Below are positions 1 through 6,575 of a stretch of 9,421 nt of DNA, one piece after another (the first letter of the stretch is position 1; every line of letters starts with the position of its first letter). The position numbers and the translations under genes are program-made. The DNA comes from Bacteroidaceae bacterium (GTDB lineage Bacteria; Bacteroidota; Bacteroidia; Bacteroidales; Bacteroidaceae). Under the pieces are notes generated by a model. That model had not been told where the DNA came from. It saw only the letters and a list, made by a program, of their open reading frames with translations, and did no database searches. Location of the stretch: the NCBI GenBank assembly GCA_016284115.1, contig JAEEOD010000296.1:1-9421 (forward strand), read 5' to 3'.

Positions 1-188
1 AGTGCTGTAATGTAGATGTTTACGTGTGAATCTGTGTGCTTATTGATGAGTTGTCCGTATTCAATAACGGTCAAAGCACTTATGATTAAAAACAACACAC
101 CAAACGATAGTGAGTTAAAGAGAATACAACCCACCAATATAGCTACAAACAGTACTCCAGTTACGGCTCTTATAATGAAATTCTTCAT
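1..188 (-). CDS. cdsA: Phosphatidate cytidylyltransferase CdsA, N-terminal part (runs off the left edge)
   Basis: Reading leftward from an ATG at 188-186 gives an open frame of 62 codons that is still open at base 1. It begins MKNFIIRAVTGVLFVAILVG and continues with a second hydrophobic stretch ending in an Ile-Glu-Tyr sequence. The first residues carry the basic start and two closely spaced membrane helices (about 5-24 and 27-43) expected of Bacteroidota CdsA, an inner-membrane enzyme that makes CDP-diacylglycerol from phosphatidic acid and CTP. The catalytic C-terminal signature lies outside the window, so the call rests on the N-terminus and on its place directly downstream of ftsH, the usual Bacteroidales order. 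It lies 61 bases after the ftsH stop on the same strand, with no terminator seen between them, so it is probably the third gene of the rsfS-ftsH-cdsA operon. No clear ribosome-binding site precedes it. Confidence 0.8.
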   Translation of the reverse strand, partial: MKNFIIRAVTGVLFVAILVGCILFNSLSFGVLFLIISALTVIEYGQLINKHTDSHVNIYITA

Positions 189-199
189 AGAATTCAGGT

Positions 200-243
200 A
201 TTTATATGCTAACCTCCACTAACAATCCGTAGGGGGAGGGAGT
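200..243 (-). repeat. Short C-rich element with weak dyad between ftsH and cdsA
   Basis: Read on the minus strand, the gap has a C-rich block followed by an ACGG core, then a GTGGAGG sequence that can pair weakly with the first CCTCC. The part read as ACTCCC-TCCCCC-TACGG resembles the ACTTCCCCC-AACGG hairpin at 7417-7438, so the two may be diverged members of one small dispersed element. Only two copies are visible and the match is partial. It has no T-tract and does not look like a terminator. Confidence 0.3.
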
Positions 244-249
244 ATGTTA

Positions 250-2343
250 TTACTCTTTGTTATCCTCGGGTTTTTCCTCTGTCTCTGCTTGAGGCTCCTC
301 CTGCTTTTCATCTGCTGCTTTGTCGCGTTTTTTAGCAGCTTCATTCGCCTGCTTCATCTCATTGGAAATCTTGTTGGCATTGAAGATTTCTTCAGAACGG
401 GATACCCAAGGACGAGGGCCGAATATCTCTTCCACATCCTCCGCAAAGATAACTTCACGCTCTACCAGTCTTTGTGCTAACTGGTTGTGCTTCTCCTTGT
501 TTTCGGTCAATATGCTCTTTGCCCGTTCATACTGCTCATTGATCATGCGTTTCACTTCATTGTCAATAAGTTCTGCAGTATGTTCGCTATAAGGCTTGTT
601 GAATCCAAACTCATCGCCTGCATTATAGTAACAGAGGTTAGGCAACTTATCGCTCATACCCATGTATGCTGTCATACCATACGCCTGCTTGGTCACACGT
701 TCCAGGTCATTCATGGCACCAGAAGATATCCTACCGATAAACAACTCTTCAGCAGCACGTCCTCCCAAAGTGGCGCACATTTCGTCCAGCATCTGTTCCT
801 TGGTGGTAATCTGTCTTTCTTCAGGCAGATACCATGCAGCACCTAAAGCCCTGCCACGAGGCACGATAGTAACTTTAATCAAAGGATTAGCATATTCCAA
901 TAGCCATGAGATAGCAGCATGACCTGCTTCATGGATGGCGATTGAACGGCGTTCTTCTTCTGTGGTGATTTTGTTTTTCTTCTCCAAACCTCCAATGATA
1001 CGGTCAACCGCATCGAGGAAGTCTTGCTTGGTTACAGCTTTCTTCCCATGACGGGCAGCAATCAGTGCTGCTTCATTGCAGACATTGGCAATATCGGCAC
1101 CAGAGAAACCTGGTGTCTGTCGAGCCAGCAAATCGATGTCCAGCGACTCATCCACTTTGATAGGACGCAGGTGTACACCAAATATCTCCTTACGTTCGTT
1201 CAGGTCTGGTAAATCCACATGAATCTGACGGTCGAATCGACCAGCACGCAACAAGGCCTGATCAAGTACGTCCACACGGTTGGTTGCTGCCAGAATGATA
1301 ATACCACTATTGGAGCCAAAACCATCCATCTCTGTCAGCAACTGGTTCAGTGTACTCTCTCGTTCATCGTTGCCACTGAAAGCAGCCTTGCTGGAGCGGG
1401 CACGACCTACGGCGTCTATCTCATCGATAAACACAATGCAAGGTGTCTTTTCCTTAGCTTGTCGGAACAAATCGCGTACACGTGAGGCACCTACACCTAC
1501 GAACATTTCTACGAAATCAGAGCCAGACAATGAGAAGAAAGGCACGTTGGCTTCGCCAGCAACAGCCTTGGCAAGCAGCGTCTTACCAGTTCCAGGAGGA
1601 CCAACCAATAAAGCACCCTTTGGAATCTTACCGCCTAAGTCGGTATATTTCTTCGGGTCTCTCAAGAATTCCACAATCTCCTCCACCTCTTGTTTGGCTT
1701 CTGCCAATCCGGCTACATCTTTGAAGGTAACCTTCTCTTTGCCATCTTTCTCAAACAGCTGTGCCTTCGACTTGCCCACGTTGAAGATGCCACCACCAAA
1801 ACCGCCAGCACCTCCCGACATACGTCTGGACATCCAAACAAAGAAGGCAATAATGAATATCAGTGGCATGATTTGCCAGAACAACGCCCAGAAATAGTTC
1901 TGTCGTTTCTTGTATTGTATGGTACCGTCGAAGTGCGACTGTTGTGTCTCTGAGTCAATGAATTCGCCCAAGCTATGCCTAGAAGGAGCCTCCGTAATGA
2001 CGAAAGGCTTTTTCCCTACTTTATTAGAGTCTTGTTTGAATACTTGTTGCACATATTGCTGTTTGATATATGCTTCTACTGAATTATCATCGTAACCCAC
2101 TACACGGTTTACGTATCCATTGCGTACATATTGTTGGAACTCACCATAGGTGATTTCTCTCTGTGCCGAAGTGTCGTCATTGAAGAACATCAACCCCAGC
2201 AGTGTCATACCTATCAGCAGATAAAGGAGGTTCAGATTAAATCTGAAACGATAAGTCTTCTTATCATTCGGGTCGTTCTGACGCTGATTCTGCTCAGATT
2301 GCTGAGGTCTGTTTTTTTCTTTATTATCGTTGTTATCGTTCAT
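250..2343 (-). CDS. ftsH: ATP-dependent zinc metalloprotease FtsH
   Basis: A 697-residue membrane-anchored AAA+ protease that unfolds and degrades membrane and regulatory cytosolic proteins; the family forms hexamers. A polar N/Q-rich cytosolic tail (1-30) precedes membrane helix 1 (about 35-54). A periplasmic domain (about 56-147), helix 2 (about 150-171) and a Gly-rich linker (176-190) follow. The AAA module shows Walker A GPPGTGKT (248-255), the pore motif around F281-V-G, Walker B IVFIDEID (303-310) and the second region of homology with arginine finger R369 or R372. The peptidase domain has HEAGH (471-475), and D546 in [11 protein letters not shown] is the likely third zinc ligand. The last 45 residues are a charged Lys/Glu tail. 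No key residue is missing, so it should be active. The ATG at 2343 lies 20 bases after rsfS, pointing to co-transcription. Confidence 0.97.
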   Translation of the reverse strand: MNDNNDNKEKNRPQQSEQNQRQNDPNDKKTYRFRFNLNLLYLLIGMTLLGLMFFNDDTSAQREITYGEFQQYVRNGYVNRVVGYDDNSVEAYIKQQYVQQVFKQDSNKVGKKPFVITEAPSRHSLGEFIDSETQQSHFDGTIQYKKRQNYFWALFWQIMPLIFIIAFFVWMSRRMSGGAGGFGGGIFNVGKSKAQLFEKDGKEKVTFKDVAGLAEAKQEVEEIVEFLRDPKKYTDLGGKIPKGALLVGPPGTGKTLLAKAVAGEANVPFFSLSGSDFVEMFVGVGASRVRDLFRQAKEKTPCIVFIDEIDAVGRARSSKAAFSGNDERESTLNQLLTEMDGFGSNSGIIILAATNRVDVLDQALLRAGRFDRQIHVDLPDLNERKEIFGVHLRPIKVDESLDIDLLARQTPGFSGADIANVCNEAALIAARHGKKAVTKQDFLDAVDRIIGGLEKKNKITTEEERRSIAIHEAGHAAISWLLEYANPLIKVTIVPRGRALGAAWYLPEERQITTKEQMLDEMCATLGGRAAEELFIGRISSGAMNDLERVTKQAYGMTAYMGMSDKLPNLCYYNAGDEFGFNKPYSEHTAELIDNEVKRMINEQYERAKSILTENKEKHNQLAQRLVEREVIFAEDVEEIFGPRPWVSRSEEIFNANKISNEMKQANEAAKKRDKAADEKQEEPQAETEEKPEDNKE

Positions 2344-2362
2344 CTCTCAAAATACTAAATTC

Positions 2363-2722
2363 TTAATCTAAATCCGGTATGTCGTTTAGCTTTGCGTCGG
2401 CCCATAAATGCTCCAGGTCATAGAACTCCCTTGATTGAGGGATGAATACGTGCACCATTACGTTGCCATAGTCCATAGCGATCCATTCTGCATTACGCTG
2501 TCCGTCAACACCAGATGGCTTCACATGACTTCCCTTGATGGTGAAATCTTTGATTGAATCAGCTATGGCTCCTACCTGCATGGGCGTATTGCCTTGGCAA
2601 ATCACAAAGTATTGGCAAATGGTGTCTTCTATGTCCGTGAGGTCGGCTATCACGATACGCTTGCCTTTTTTATCCTGTATTCCTTCTGTAATTTCTTTTA
2701 AAAGCTTTTTTGTTTCTTCCAT
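2363..2722 (-). CDS. rsfS: Ribosomal silencing factor RsfS (Iojap/DUF143 family)
   Basis: A 119-residue protein of the normal RsfS length. In this family the protein binds ribosomal protein L14 on the 50S subunit and blocks joining to 30S, lowering translation when nutrients are scarce. The sequence shows the family core: an Asp-rich IVIADLTDIEDTICQYFVIC strand region (about 23-42), the TPMQVGAIADSI helix (46-57), the W-x-A-x-D-Y-G-x-V-x-VHVF block (80-93) and the closing REFYDLEHLW (98-107). The ATG at 2722-2720 sits about 25 bases downstream of a good minus-strand -7 box, which supports this start and a short leader. It is the first gene of the proposed rsfS-ftsH-cdsA operon. Linking ribosome silencing to membrane proteolysis in one transcript is common in Bacteroidales, but I see no shared regulatory signal beyond the promoter. 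Confidence 0.95.
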   Translation of the reverse strand: MEETKKLLKEITEGIQDKKGKRIVIADLTDIEDTICQYFVICQGNTPMQVGAIADSIKDFTIKGSHVKPSGVDGQRNAEWIAMDYGNVMVHVFIPQSREFYDLEHLWADAKLNDIPDLD

Positions 2723-2747
2723 TCTATAATTATAGGTTATTACTATG

Positions 2748-2755
2748 CAAAGATA
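2748..2755 (-). promoter_or_regulatory. Promoter -7 box for the rsfS-ftsH-cdsA operon
   Basis: The minus strand reads TATCTTTG, an exact match to the Bacteroidota TAnnTTTG -7 consensus, 25 bases upstream of the rsfS ATG. A perfect TTTG -33 element is absent; a TGTTTT sequence about 20 bases upstream is the nearest candidate. The implied leader is only about 15-20 nucleotides. Confidence 0.6.
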
Positions 2756-2838
2756 GTCCTTTATCTCTTATAAAACACGTAAAAGGGGTAAAGACTTTCA
2801 AAAAAAGTGGATTTTTTTGATTTTTTTTCGAAAGATTG

Positions 2839-2868
2839 TTTGTATTTCGGCAAAAGTTAGTAACTTTG
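2839..2868 (+). promoter_or_regulatory. tRNA-Gln promoter (-33 TTTG, -7 TAACTTTG)
   Basis: TTTG at 2839-2842 and TAACTTTG at 2861-2868 are separated by 18 bases, which is the primary sigma-factor promoter architecture of Bacteroidota. The tRNA starts 28 bases after the -7 box, leaving about 20 bases of 5' leader for RNase P to remove. The -7 box is the right arm of a perfect 7-base inverted repeat (2853-2859 and 2861-2867, centre G2860). Confidence 0.8.
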
Positions 2869-2896
2869 CATCCGCAAAACAGAGATGTTAGGGCAT

Positions 2897-2970
2897 TGGA
2901 GTATGGTGTAATGGTAACACTACAGATTCTGGTCCTGTCATTCCAGGTTCGAATCCTGGTACTCCAACCA
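2897..2970 (+). tRNA. tRNA-Gln, anticodon CTG
   Basis: A 74-base cloverleaf with encoded CCA. The acceptor stem TGGAGTA (2897-2903) pairs fully with TACTCCA (2960-2966), the discriminator is A2967 and CCA is 2968-2970. The D stem is GTG/CAC with loop TAATGGTAA. The anticodon loop TTCTGGT (2927-2933) has anticodon CTG at 2929-2931. The variable loop is CATT, and the T arm is CCAGG-TTCGAAT-CCTGG. Glutamine identity follows from the CTG anticodon, which reads CAG codons, and the overall shape matches tRNA-Gln with its weak U1-A72 first pair. One irregularity is that the last anticodon-stem pair (positions 31 and 39, bases 2926 and 2934) is A opposite C. It stands alone with its own promoter and terminator. 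Confidence 0.95.
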
Positions 2971-2974
2971 AAAG

Positions 2975-3002
2975 CCGTGGGTTAATAGCCTACGGTTTTT
3001 TT
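2975..3002 (+). terminator. Intrinsic terminator of tRNA-Gln
   Basis: CCGTGGG (2975-2981) pairs with CCTACGG (2989-2995), including one G-T pair, around a 7-base loop. Seven T residues (2996-3002) follow. It starts four bases after the tRNA CCA end, so the transcript carries only this tRNA. The A-run before the stem could also let it work weakly on the minus strand. Confidence 0.85.
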
Positions 3003-3035
3003 ATTGCCTGAACTTTGTGAAAAGGCATAAGATAC

Positions 3036-3061
3036 AAAAAGAGGGAGCTTGATGCCCCCTC
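3036..3061 (-). terminator. Intrinsic terminator of the DUF349 gene
   Basis: On the minus strand GAGGGGGC (3061-3054) pairs with GCTCCCTC (3048-3041), eight pairs with one G-T, around a 5-base loop. Five T residues follow (3040-3036). It begins 21 bases after the stop codon and, with the tRNA terminator, closes the convergent gap from both sides. Confidence 0.85.
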
Positions 3062-3082
3062 TCTCTATATTAGCCTTTACGA

Positions 3083-5059
3083 TTATTCAGCCTTCTCATC
3101 TTCCTGCTGGATGCCTTCGTCGATGTGGCGAATCTTCTCCTTAGCCACTTCGATTTCAGCCTTCAGCTTGTCCATCTTCTTGTTCAGCTCCGTCAGCAGA
3201 CTGCTACCAGATTTAGATGTAGCGTTCAAGAAGCCTAAATTGTTTTCGTAGGTGTGTAACTCGTTCAGCAAGTTCTCGTAGTTGCGTACCAACTTGTCAC
3301 GTTCACGATATACAGCTTGAACGCCATTCTCTTGTATCTTGCTCACAGCAGCACGGAACTTGCTTACCTTCTTAGAAGCTGCACTTAAGTTGAACGCTTT
3401 ATACAACTTGTCAACCAATGCCCGGTATTGCTCATAGATCTTGTCCTTTTCCTTGAAAGGTACATGGCCTACTTCGTTCCATTCTGTCATCAGTTTATGA
3501 ATCTGCTGGTTGTTCTCCTCGCTTTCTTCCTGGTTCAAGATTTCCTTCAGCTGTTCAATGATAGCTTTCTTGCGTTTCAGGTTGTCGCTTTCAACAGAAC
3601 GCTGTGATGAGGTTGCAGCACCCTTCTGCTCGAAGAAGTAGTCGCAAGCAGCAATAAAGCGTTTCCACAAAGTATCAGAGTAGCGCTTTGCCACAGGACC
3701 TATGGTTTTCCATTCCTTCTGAATCTTCACCAGTTCTTCTGCAGTCTCTTTCCACTCCTTGCTGTCTTTCAAGGCTTCCACCTTTTCTACCAGTGCACGT
3801 TTCTTTTCCAGATTTTCGTTCATGCGAGCCTTAGCCGCCTTGAAGTATTCGCTCTTCTTCTTGAAGAACTCGTCGCAGGCACTACGGAAACGTTCGAATA
3901 TCTTCACATTCAGTTTCTGTGGAGCATAACCGATGGTCTTCCATTTATTCTGCAGGGCAATCACCTCTTGTGTCATCTTGTCCCAAGCCTGGAAACCGTT
4001 CAACTTGGCATAGTCAATGCCTTCCACGATTTCGCAGATAACGGTCTTCTTATCCAGATTATCTTGCTCAGCTTCCTTTTGTTTTTCGAAGAACTGCTGA
4101 TGCTTCTTGTTCAGTAGGGTAGATGCAGCTTTGAAGCGAGCCCAAATCTCATCACGCAATTCCTTGGCTACCGGACCGGTGTCTCGGTATTCCTGATGCA
4201 GTTTCTGTAAATGATGGAAAGCAGCTACCACATCTTCCTCGTCCACCAGCTTCTCAGCAGCTTCACACAACCTCGTCTTGATCTCCAAGTTTTTCTTGAA
4301 GTCATATTCACGGAACTCGTTGTTGAGCTTCAACAAGTCGTAGAATTTCTCAACATACATCTGATAGTTCTTCCACAGTTCATTGGCTTTGTTCAAAGGA
4401 ACCTGTGTAATCTCATGCCATTGCTGTTGCAGTTTCTTGAACTCGTTGTAGTTCTTATTGGGATCTTCGGGAGACTCTATCAGTTCCTTCAACTCTTCGA
4501 TGATAGCCAACTTCACCTGATAGTTTTTCTCACGCTCTTTCTCGTCTTCTTCGTTCAACTTGTTTCTCTTCTCTTTGACAATGGCCATCAATTCCTTGAA
4601 AGCAACTTCATCTGCATCTGGCGTAGGCACAAAATCCTCCTCGCTGTTCCCTTCTTCCAAGAAGGCACGCTTGGCTGCCTCCACTTCACTGTTGTGGAGT
4701 CGGTAGAAATTCTGTTTCAAGGAGTCAATCTCTGCTTTAGATGATTTAGTCACATCTTCGGCAATCTCCTTTATCTTCTCCAGGATTTCGGCCTTGGTTA
4801 ATTTACGTACAGATTCATCTAATGCAGCCGTTTCCAAAACTTCATGAGCTTTTTCAATTGCTTCTTCAACAACTGTTTCGGTAGCCTCCTGAGCTTCAGT
4901 TGCCACTTCTTCAACAACTGTCTCGATAGCTTCCTTAGTTTCTTCAGCTGCTTCCTTAACTGTTGCTTCCAGTGTTACTTCTGGAGTTTCTACAGTCTGC
5001 TTTACTTCTTCTAATTCACCTTCCATCTTAGGCAGATTAGTGTCCTGAGTGTCCGTCAT
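3083..5059 (-). CDS. DUF349 repeat protein with acidic N-terminal tail
   Basis: A 658-residue soluble, highly charged protein. I chose the ATG at 5059-5057 because the frame only extends upstream by a TTG and one codon. Residues about 15-80 are an Ala/Glu/Thr/Val-rich acidic tail containing a 15-residue repeat (EAxETVVEE, twice). After it come five copies of a unit of about 77-81 residues, each with a motif such as W-K-T-I-G-P-V-A-K followed by an LWKRF-x-A-x-C-x-x-F-F helix. They start near residues 209, 287, 368, 445 and 522. This matches the DUF349 family, whose molecular role is not established. The GPVAK core is kept in units 2 and 4 and altered in the others. The end (about 563-650) is a predicted long coiled coil. 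There is no signal peptide or membrane helix, so it is probably cytoplasmic. It appears to be a single-gene unit with its own terminator; the abundance of helices suggests a scaffold or nucleic-acid/ribosome binder, but that is a guess. Confidence 0.85.
   Translation of the reverse strand: MTDTQDTNLPKMEGELEEVKQTVETPEVTLEATVKEAAEETKEAIETVVEEVATEAQEATETVVEEAIEKAHEVLETAALDESVRKLTKAEILEKIKEIAEDVTKSSKAEIDSLKQNFYRLHNSEVEAAKRAFLEEGNSEEDFVPTPDADEVAFKELMAIVKEKRNKLNEEDEKEREKNYQVKLAIIEELKELIESPEDPNKNYNEFKKLQQQWHEITQVPLNKANELWKNYQMYVEKFYDLLKLNNEFREYDFKKNLEIKTRLCEAAEKLVDEEDVVAAFHHLQKLHQEYRDTGPVAKELRDEIWARFKAASTLLNKKHQQFFEKQKEAEQDNLDKKTVICEIVEGIDYAKLNGFQAWDKMTQEVIALQNKWKTIGYAPQKLNVKIFERFRSACDEFFKKKSEYFKAAKARMNENLEKKRALVEKVEALKDSKEWKETAEELVKIQKEWKTIGPVAKRYSDTLWKRFIAACDYFFEQKGAATSSQRSVESDNLKRKKAIIEQLKEILNQEESEENNQQIHKLMTEWNEVGHVPFKEKDKIYEQYRALVDKLYKAFNLSAASKKVSKFRAAVSKIQENGVQAVYRERDKLVRNYENLLNELHTYENNLGFLNATSKSGSSLLTELNKKMDKLKAEIEVAKEKIRHIDEGIQQEDEKAE
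4861..4931 (-). repeat. 45-base in-frame direct repeat in the DUF349 N-terminal tail
   Basis: The 16-base sequence CTTCTTCAACAACTGT occurs at 4861-4876 and again at 4906-4921, and similarity continues for about ten more bases with two differences. The spacing of 45 bases equals 15 codons, so the repeat keeps the frame and encodes two similar acidic ETVVEE segments. This looks like a recent local duplication in a low-complexity tail. Confidence 0.8.
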
Positions 5060-5079
5060 TGTCAATAAATATTAAGTTT

Positions 5080-5091
5080 CGGGTTGCCCCG
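5080..5091 (-). promoter_or_regulatory. Small GNRA-type hairpin in the DUF349 leader
   Basis: The minus strand reads CGGGGCAACCCG: a 4-base-pair stem CGGG/CCCG with loop GCAA, a GNRA tetraloop. It lies 20 bases upstream of the chosen start codon in otherwise AT-rich sequence. It is too short to be called a riboswitch. Confidence 0.35.
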
Positions 5092-5170
5092 TTTTATGGT
5101 TACAAGTCACAAATAAAAGAATAAAAAAACATTTTTCATACTTTTTTGCATATTTTTTTTATTCTTAGTG

Positions 5171-5211
5171 CTATTTTTCGCCTAAAAGGGCCTGTTCAAG
5201 CCTAAAAATAG
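5171..5211. repeat. Inverted repeat just downstream of mgtE
   Basis: CTATTTTT (5171-5178) and AAAAATAG (5204-5211) form a perfect 8-base inverted repeat with a 25-base spacer. Inside it GCCTAAAA occurs twice in direct orientation (5180-5187 and 5200-5207). It begins nine bases after the mgtE stop. The outer arms are A/T only and no T-run follows, so it is not a convincing intrinsic terminator; it may stabilise the mRNA 3' end or bind a protein. Confidence 0.4.
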
Positions 5212-5219
5212 TTGTTTTC

Positions 5220-6575
5220 CTATGTTAACATCACAGTAATAATCATATAGATTAACATACCCATGATATCACTGATAATGGTGATAAATGGTCCAGTTGC
5301 AATAGCTGGGTCAATCTTCAGTCTGTCGAAAGTCATCGGCACAATGGTGCCGAAGATAGAGGCGAACATCACAACGGCAAACAGACTCAGGCTCACCGAA
5401 TAGGTAATGGGAGCTGTTCCTCCGTAAACGATGAAGTTATAGATATATACCAGCATGGAGATAATGGTTGCGTTGATAGCAGCTACCACCGCTTCCTTTC
5501 CCACATGCTTGAGCATGTCTTTAGATTCCAGAGAACTGTTGGCAAGACCTTGTACCACGATAGCGGATGACTGGGTACCCACGTTACCGCCTGTACCACC
5601 CACTAGCGGGATGAACAGAGCCATCTCAGGATGAGCTGCAAAAGTGGTGTCGAAATTGCCCAATATCATGGAGTTGCCGATACCACCCAAGATGCCGATC
5701 AGCAACCACGGCATACGTGCACGTGTCTGCTGTACCACGCTATCGTCGGTTTCGATGTCCTGCGAGATACCTGATGCCAACTGGTAGTCACGCTCGCTAT
5801 GATGACGCACCTGGTCCATCACATCATCGACAGTAATCTGTCCTACCAGTCGTCCGATGCTATCTACCACAGGTATGGCCACCAAGTCGTATTTCTCAAT
5901 CGCCTGTACCACCTCGTCAAGCGGCGTATCCACATGCACTGACACAGGGTCACGTTGCATCACATGTTTCACCTTTGAAACAGAGGGTGACGATATCATC
6001 ATCTTCAACGGGAAAGTACCCAACAGGCGCTCATCGTCATCTATCACATACACATAATAGATATCGTCCATCTGCTCGGCTTGCATACGCATTTCCTTGA
6101 GACACTCGGGCATACTCCAGTTCTCGTTCACCACCACCATCTCGGTACCCATGATACCACCGGCAGTGTCTTCGTCATATTTCAGCAAGTCCACGATGTC
6201 GCCAGCCTGCTCAATGTCATTGATGTGGCTCAGCACCTCTTCCTGCTTTTCCTCATCGAGATCACGAATCAGGTCCACCGCATCATCGGTGTCCATGTTA
6301 TCCACGAAACGCTTGGCGATGACTTCAGGATCCAGCTCTTCCAACAGTTCCTTACGCTCGTCATCATCCATCTCAGAAAGTACGTCGGCCGCCTTTTCGT
6401 TATCGAGCAACTGATAGATATAGCGCGCCTCGTCAACATCCAGTTCCTTACATAGCTCAGCTATGTCGGCTGGGTGCATGTTCCAGATAATTTTCCTCAC
6501 ATTCTCGCCATCATTGTGGGCGATGAATTCTTTCACGCTGTTAACATACTTCTCATCGATCTCCATAACGTTCAT
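5220..6575 (-). CDS. mgtE: Magnesium transporter MgtE
   Basis: A 451-residue protein of full MgtE length; the family is a dimeric, magnesium-gated Mg2+ channel in the inner membrane. Order of parts: an acidic helical N domain (about 5-130) with many Asp/Glu, a pair of CBS domains (about 135-257, with GTFPL at 186-190 and IPVVDSIGRLVGQITVDD at 234-251), a linker helix, and a membrane domain (about 286-450) with five helices. The conserved PLVGGTGGNVGTQSS (323-337) and DPAIATGPFITIISD (422-436) match the pore region, with D436 in the position of the family's ion-binding aspartate. The acidic N domain and CBS pair, which sense cytoplasmic Mg2+, are both present. The ATG at 6575 overlaps the rsmA stop as ATGA, which supports this start; a second ATG three codons later is possible. 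Confidence 0.95.
   Translation of the reverse strand: MNVMEIDEKYVNSVKEFIAHNDGENVRKIIWNMHPADIAELCKELDVDEARYIYQLLDNEKAADVLSEMDDDERKELLEELDPEVIAKRFVDNMDTDDAVDLIRDLDEEKQEEVLSHINDIEQAGDIVDLLKYDEDTAGGIMGTEMVVVNENWSMPECLKEMRMQAEQMDDIYYVYVIDDDERLLGTFPLKMMISSPSVSKVKHVMQRDPVSVHVDTPLDEVVQAIEKYDLVAIPVVDSIGRLVGQITVDDVMDQVRHHSERDYQLASGISQDIETDDSVVQQTRARMPWLLIGILGGIGNSMILGNFDTTFAAHPEMALFIPLVGGTGGNVGTQSSAIVVQGLANSSLESKDMLKHVGKEAVVAAINATIISMLVYIYNFIVYGGTAPITYSVSLSLFAVVMFASIFGTIVPMTFDRLKIDPAIATGPFITIISDIMGMLIYMIITVMLT

Larger units (their letters stand above)
5060..5219 (-). other. AT-rich gap between mgtE and the DUF349 gene, probable promoter region
   Basis: These 160 bases hold long A/T runs and no gene. 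Read on the minus strand there is a weak -7-like TTTATTTG at 5117-5110 (one mismatch to TAnnTTTG, no good -33 element), a small CGGG-GCAA-CCCG hairpin in the leader of the DUF349 gene (5091-5080), and an inverted repeat just after mgtE listed separately. No T-tailed terminator follows mgtE, so the mgtE transcript may read into the DUF349 gene. Confidence 0.4.

Noticed and set aside
244..480. Leu/Cys-rich plus-strand frame opposite the end of ftsH
   Set aside because: It is the complement of the charged FtsH C-terminal tail and has no independent start signals.
1280..1897. Plus-strand open frame of 205 codons antisense to ftsH
   Set aside because: It lies wholly inside the well-supported ftsH gene, has a composition expected from reading its complement, and shows no recognisable family.
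2805..2830. Poly-A/poly-T stretch as a terminator for either flanking gene
   Set aside because: It is upstream of both divergent genes, has no stable G/C stem, and more likely reflects A/T-rich promoter DNA.
4211..4744. Plus-strand hydrophobic open frame of 177 codons antisense to the DUF349 gene
   Set aside because: Its Leu/Phe/Val richness comes from reading the complement of Lys/Glu codons; it is not a real membrane protein.
5060..5065. TTG start two codons upstream of the DUF349 ATG
   Set aside because: It adds only two residues and an ATG is available directly after it; the ATG is the simpler start.
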